Source of the DNA: Candidatus Cloacimonadota bacterium
GTDB lineage: Bacteria > Muiribacteriota > UBA6191 > JACPRK01
DNA length: 7,740 nt
Assembly: GCA_021772705.1 (NCBI GenBank)
Contig: JAJFLN010000845.1
Location: 1-7,740 of the forward strand
Reading direction: 5' to 3'
Program-made: the position numbers and the translations under genes
Part shown: positions 5,690 through 7,740 of the stretch, piece after piece
Position numbering within the stretch: position 1 is the first letter of the stretch
Layout of the letters: each line of letters begins with the position of its first letter
The notes under the pieces: model-generated
Database searches by the model: none
What the model saw: the letters and a program-made list of their open reading frames with translations, nothing else
What the model was told of the DNA's origin: nothing

Positions 5690-7408
5690 TCACCTCAGGC
5701 CGAGGTCAGCTCGGGGGGATGCGAGCAGCACCCAGGAATCTCGCAGGAAGTCATCAGCCAGCATGCCGAGGCGTGAGACTTCGAGCACAGGCATTCTTAG
5801 CACGGGATTGACCTTGCGTGTGGCTCCGAGCTTTGAGATGTGGACTCTCTTGGAGACCACACCAAAACGGATCGGCTGGTAAAGCAAGGTGTAGGGAGAC
5901 TCTTCGGCCAGCACTTCAGTCAGGCCCCTGTAGGCTTGATCGCGAGCCGCCGGGTCCGCCGACCATCGACCGGTCTCGAGGAGAGCATCGACCCGGCTGT
6001 TGCTGTATCCGATTCGATTCAAGCCATCGGGCCGGCTCCTGGAAGGAATGGCGCTGGAGTGAAACCAGGCATAGGGGTCGGGCTCCACGGGCAGATGCCA
6101 GGCCAGGAAGGCGGCCTCGAAGTCCCGGGCCAGTACCCGATCCTTCTGGAACTCCTCCCACCGGGAAAAGCGAGGACGGGCATCGATTCCCAGCTTTCTC
6201 AGGTCCGTGCAGACCATCTCCGCCTGCTTGCGAACCAGGCTGCTTTCCACGGGGGCATCGAGAAAGAACGAGAACTTCAAACCCGCCCGGTCCAAGACTC
6301 CGTCTCCATCGGTGTCGTACCAGCCAGCAGCGTTCAACATCTCCCGGGCTTCGTCGGGACTGGCGGAGTCGGCGGTGGAAGTCTCCTGACCGGCGCGCTG
6401 GCGATCCCCGAAAATGGTGGGCACTCGCACTCCCTCGCCTCGAAGGGTCTCGGCTATCAGACGGTCCACGTCGATGGCCCGGGTCATTGCCCTTCGGACA
6501 CGAGGGTCGGCAAAGAAACGGGTCTTCTCGGGATCGCACTGCCAGCCGATGAACCGATAGGAAGACTCGGCCTGGCGGTAGACGGTGAAACCCTTGAGCC
6601 ACTTTCGATCCGTTCCGGGGGTGAGCAGGGTCAGCGGCACTTCGGCATGATCGAACGCCCGGGATTTGAGGAGCTTCATCCGTTCGCGATCATCAGGTAC
6701 GGTGCGAAACACGATACGATCAAAGCGCGGCCGGCCCGTGAAGTGATTCTCGAAGGCCTCGAAGACGATCTCGTCTCCAGGAACCACCTTCAGGAGCCTG
6801 AAAGGCCCGCTGCCCACGGGAGAGTGACGGGCGAACTCCCCCGGATCGGCCCCGTCTCCGACAAAACGATGCCTGGGCAAGATCGGCAGGGTCGCCCACT
6901 CCTCCTCCGCCCAGAGGGCTGGTTTGCGGAAGTGAACCGTGAAGGAGTAGGTATCCGAGGAATCGAATCGGATTCGTGACCTCGAGCGAGGATCGACGGC
7001 GAGCTCATCAAGGCGGGTCCGGCGGGTCGACCAGCCACGGGGGGCCCGGATGTAATTGAGGGTGAACTCCACATCCTCGGCGGTCAGCTCCTCACCGTCA
7101 TGAAACCGAACGCCCTTGCGGAGCTCGAAGGTCCAGCTCTTTCCGTCCTCCGAGACCTGCCAGTTCCTGGCGAGAGCGCCGACGGGCTTTAGATCGTCGT
7201 CATAGCGGAGCAGGCTGTCGTAGAGCAGGCAGGCCACCCGCCAGGTGGCCACGTCCCCGGCCAGGTAGGGATTGAAAGACCGGCACTCAACGGCGGCAGC
7301 GCTGACCAGAGTCCCTCCGCCGCGAGGGTCCGCAGCCAGCGGGTCCGGGGCCATACGGAGGGCAAGCACCGCAACGGCAATCAGCTTATAGACGTGGTGG
7401 CCGGTCAT
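5690..7408 (-). CDS. Extracellular solute-binding protein family 5 (DppA/OppA-like)
   Basis: This is a periplasmic receptor that would deliver peptides or similar solutes to the ABC importer. With the start at 7408 it has 572 residues: a signal peptide (hydrophobic LIAVAVLALRMA, likely cleavage after PDPLAA near residue 26) and no lipobox cysteine, so it should be soluble in the periplasm. Family 5 hallmarks are GGTLV at the mature N-terminus, ARNWQVSEDGKSWTFELRKG then VRFHDGEELTAEDVEFTLNYI (~80-120), FFADPRVRRAMTRAIDVDRLI in the middle and AREMLNAAGWYDTDGDGVLD with the usual DTDGDG turn. ATG 7408 was chosen because a promoter -10 box ends at 7437 and TGGAAG lies ten bases upstream. ATG 7438 (MKRLSG..., 582 residues) and ATG 7501 (603 residues) are in-frame alternatives, and 7438 is quite possible. 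It is first in a minus-strand operon with the two ATPases; no permease gene follows. The ligand is unknown. Confidence 0.9.
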   Translation of the reverse strand: MTGHHVYKLIAVAVLALRMAPDPLAADPRGGGTLVSAAAVECRSFNPYLAGDVATWRVACLLYDSLLRYDDDLKPVGALARNWQVSEDGKSWTFELRKGVRFHDGEELTAEDVEFTLNYIRAPRGWSTRRTRLDELAVDPRSRSRIRFDSSDTYSFTVHFRKPALWAEEEWATLPILPRHRFVGDGADPGEFARHSPVGSGPFRLLKVVPGDEIVFEAFENHFTGRPRFDRIVFRTVPDDRERMKLLKSRAFDHAEVPLTLLTPGTDRKWLKGFTVYRQAESSYRFIGWQCDPEKTRFFADPRVRRAMTRAIDVDRLIAETLRGEGVRVPTIFGDRQRAGQETSTADSASPDEAREMLNAAGWYDTDGDGVLDRAGLKFSFFLDAPVESSLVRKQAEMVCTDLRKLGIDARPRFSRWEEFQKDRVLARDFEAAFLAWHLPVEPDPYAWFHSSAIPSRSRPDGLNRIGYSNSRVDALLETGRWSADPAARDQAYRGLTEVLAEESPYTLLYQPIRFGVVSKRVHISKLGATRKVNPVLRMPVLEVSRLGMLADDFLRDSWVLLASPRADLGLR

Positions 7409-7436
7409 CGAGAACGCGCTTCCAGAAAGGCGTTTC

Positions 7437-7465
7437 ATCGTAGCATGGCCGGAATGGCGAGTCAA
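7437..7465 (-). promoter_or_regulatory. Sigma70-type promoter for the peptide transporter operon
   Basis: On the minus strand TTGACT (7460-7465, five of six consensus bases) is followed by a 17-base spacer and TACGAT (7437-7442, four of six). Transcription would begin near 7430, giving a ~22-base leader to the ATG at 7408. The -10 box overlaps the ATG at 7438, so transcripts from this promoter could not use that ATG or the one at 7501. Confidence 0.6.
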
Positions 7466-7590
7466 AGGCGCTGGTGGACGCGGGGAGCGACGGCGGTGCA
7501 TGTCTGCTGGGGGGTGGACTTGTCACGGAGGCGCTGGGATCCGGGTGACAAGCTCCTGGTGGAGAGGAGGGAGGGCGTGATCCGTTCGCC

Positions 7591-7740
7591 CTTCGACAGG
7601 CTCAGACGATATGGCCGCCCGCTCCATTCATCCCCTTCGGCGTGGCTCAGGACATGCTTCGACAGGCTCAGACGATATGGCCGCCCGCTCCATTCATCCC
7701 CTTCGGCGTGGCTCAGGACATGCTTCGACAGGCTCAGGAC
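7591..7740. repeat. 66 bp tandem repeat array, continuing off the right edge
   Basis: Two identical 66 bp units (7591-7656 and 7657-7722) are followed by the first bases of a third (7723-7740), which matches for 15 bases and then departs (ggac in place of acga). Each unit contains two related short motifs: cttcgacaggctcag at its start and cttcggcgtggctcag near its end (7635-7650 in unit 1). The first, with its preceding ccgttcgcc, resembles a short dispersed motif (reverse complement ctgagcctgtcgaaggg) that I recall from intergenic regions of many bacterial genomes. Units adjoin without spacers, so this is not a CRISPR array. No gene is evident in 7502-7740. Confidence 0.85.

Noticed and set aside
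5840..6979. A 379-codon plus-strand open frame opposite the binding-protein gene
   Set aside because: It is antisense to conserved solute-binding family 5 motifs and shows no domain of its own.
7591..7740. Possible CRISPR array
   Set aside because: The units adjoin directly and are identical throughout, with no variable spacers and no cas gene nearby.

Overview
This is a GC-rich bacterial window of 7,740 bp. The coding density, high-GC third codon positions, a Sec-type signal peptide on a soluble (non-lipoprotein) binding protein and sigma70-like promoters point to a Gram-negative-type bacterium. The phylum cannot be fixed from sequence alone. A zinc-finger/leucine-rich-repeat protein and several repeat families would fit Planctomycetes, Acidobacteria or related environmental lineages, but that is only an impression.

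Layout from left to right. (1) Positions 1-277, minus strand: 5' part of a small unrecognised gene that seems frameshifted near 92-110 and runs off the left edge. (2) Positions 362-537, minus strand: a complete tRNA-Leu(GAG) unit with a TTGACA promoter, encoded CCA and a strong intrinsic terminator. (3) Positions 662-1552, plus strand: a protein with clustered CxxC zinc-binding pairs, a leucine-rich-repeat middle and a C-terminal zinc ribbon. (4) Positions 1570-1742: two ~80 bp direct copies of a structured intergenic repeat. (5) Positions 1812-3137, plus strand: a Cys/Met-metabolism PLP enzyme (cystathionine gamma-synthase / O-acetylhomoserine sulfhydrylase / methionine gamma-lyase superfamily). 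(6) Positions 3138-3457: a convergent intergenic region with a weak terminator-like hairpin and a MITE-like inverted repeat. (7) Positions 3458-7465, minus strand: a promoter and a three-gene oligopeptide/dipeptide ABC transporter operon (binding protein, DppD/OppD-type ATPase, DppF/OppF-type ATPase). (8) Positions 7591-7740: a 66 bp tandem repeat containing a short widespread-looking motif and running off the right edge.

The transporter operon is the main functional block. The binding protein would capture a peptide or similar solute in the periplasm and the two ATPases would drive uptake. No permease genes accompany them, so the membrane channel must be encoded elsewhere. The PLP enzyme belongs to sulfur amino acid metabolism and has no obvious functional tie to the transporter, which is on the opposite strand. 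I see no convincing new defence or mobile system. The most unusual items are the zinc-finger/LRR protein, the inverted-repeat element at 3224-3417 and the two other repeat families.
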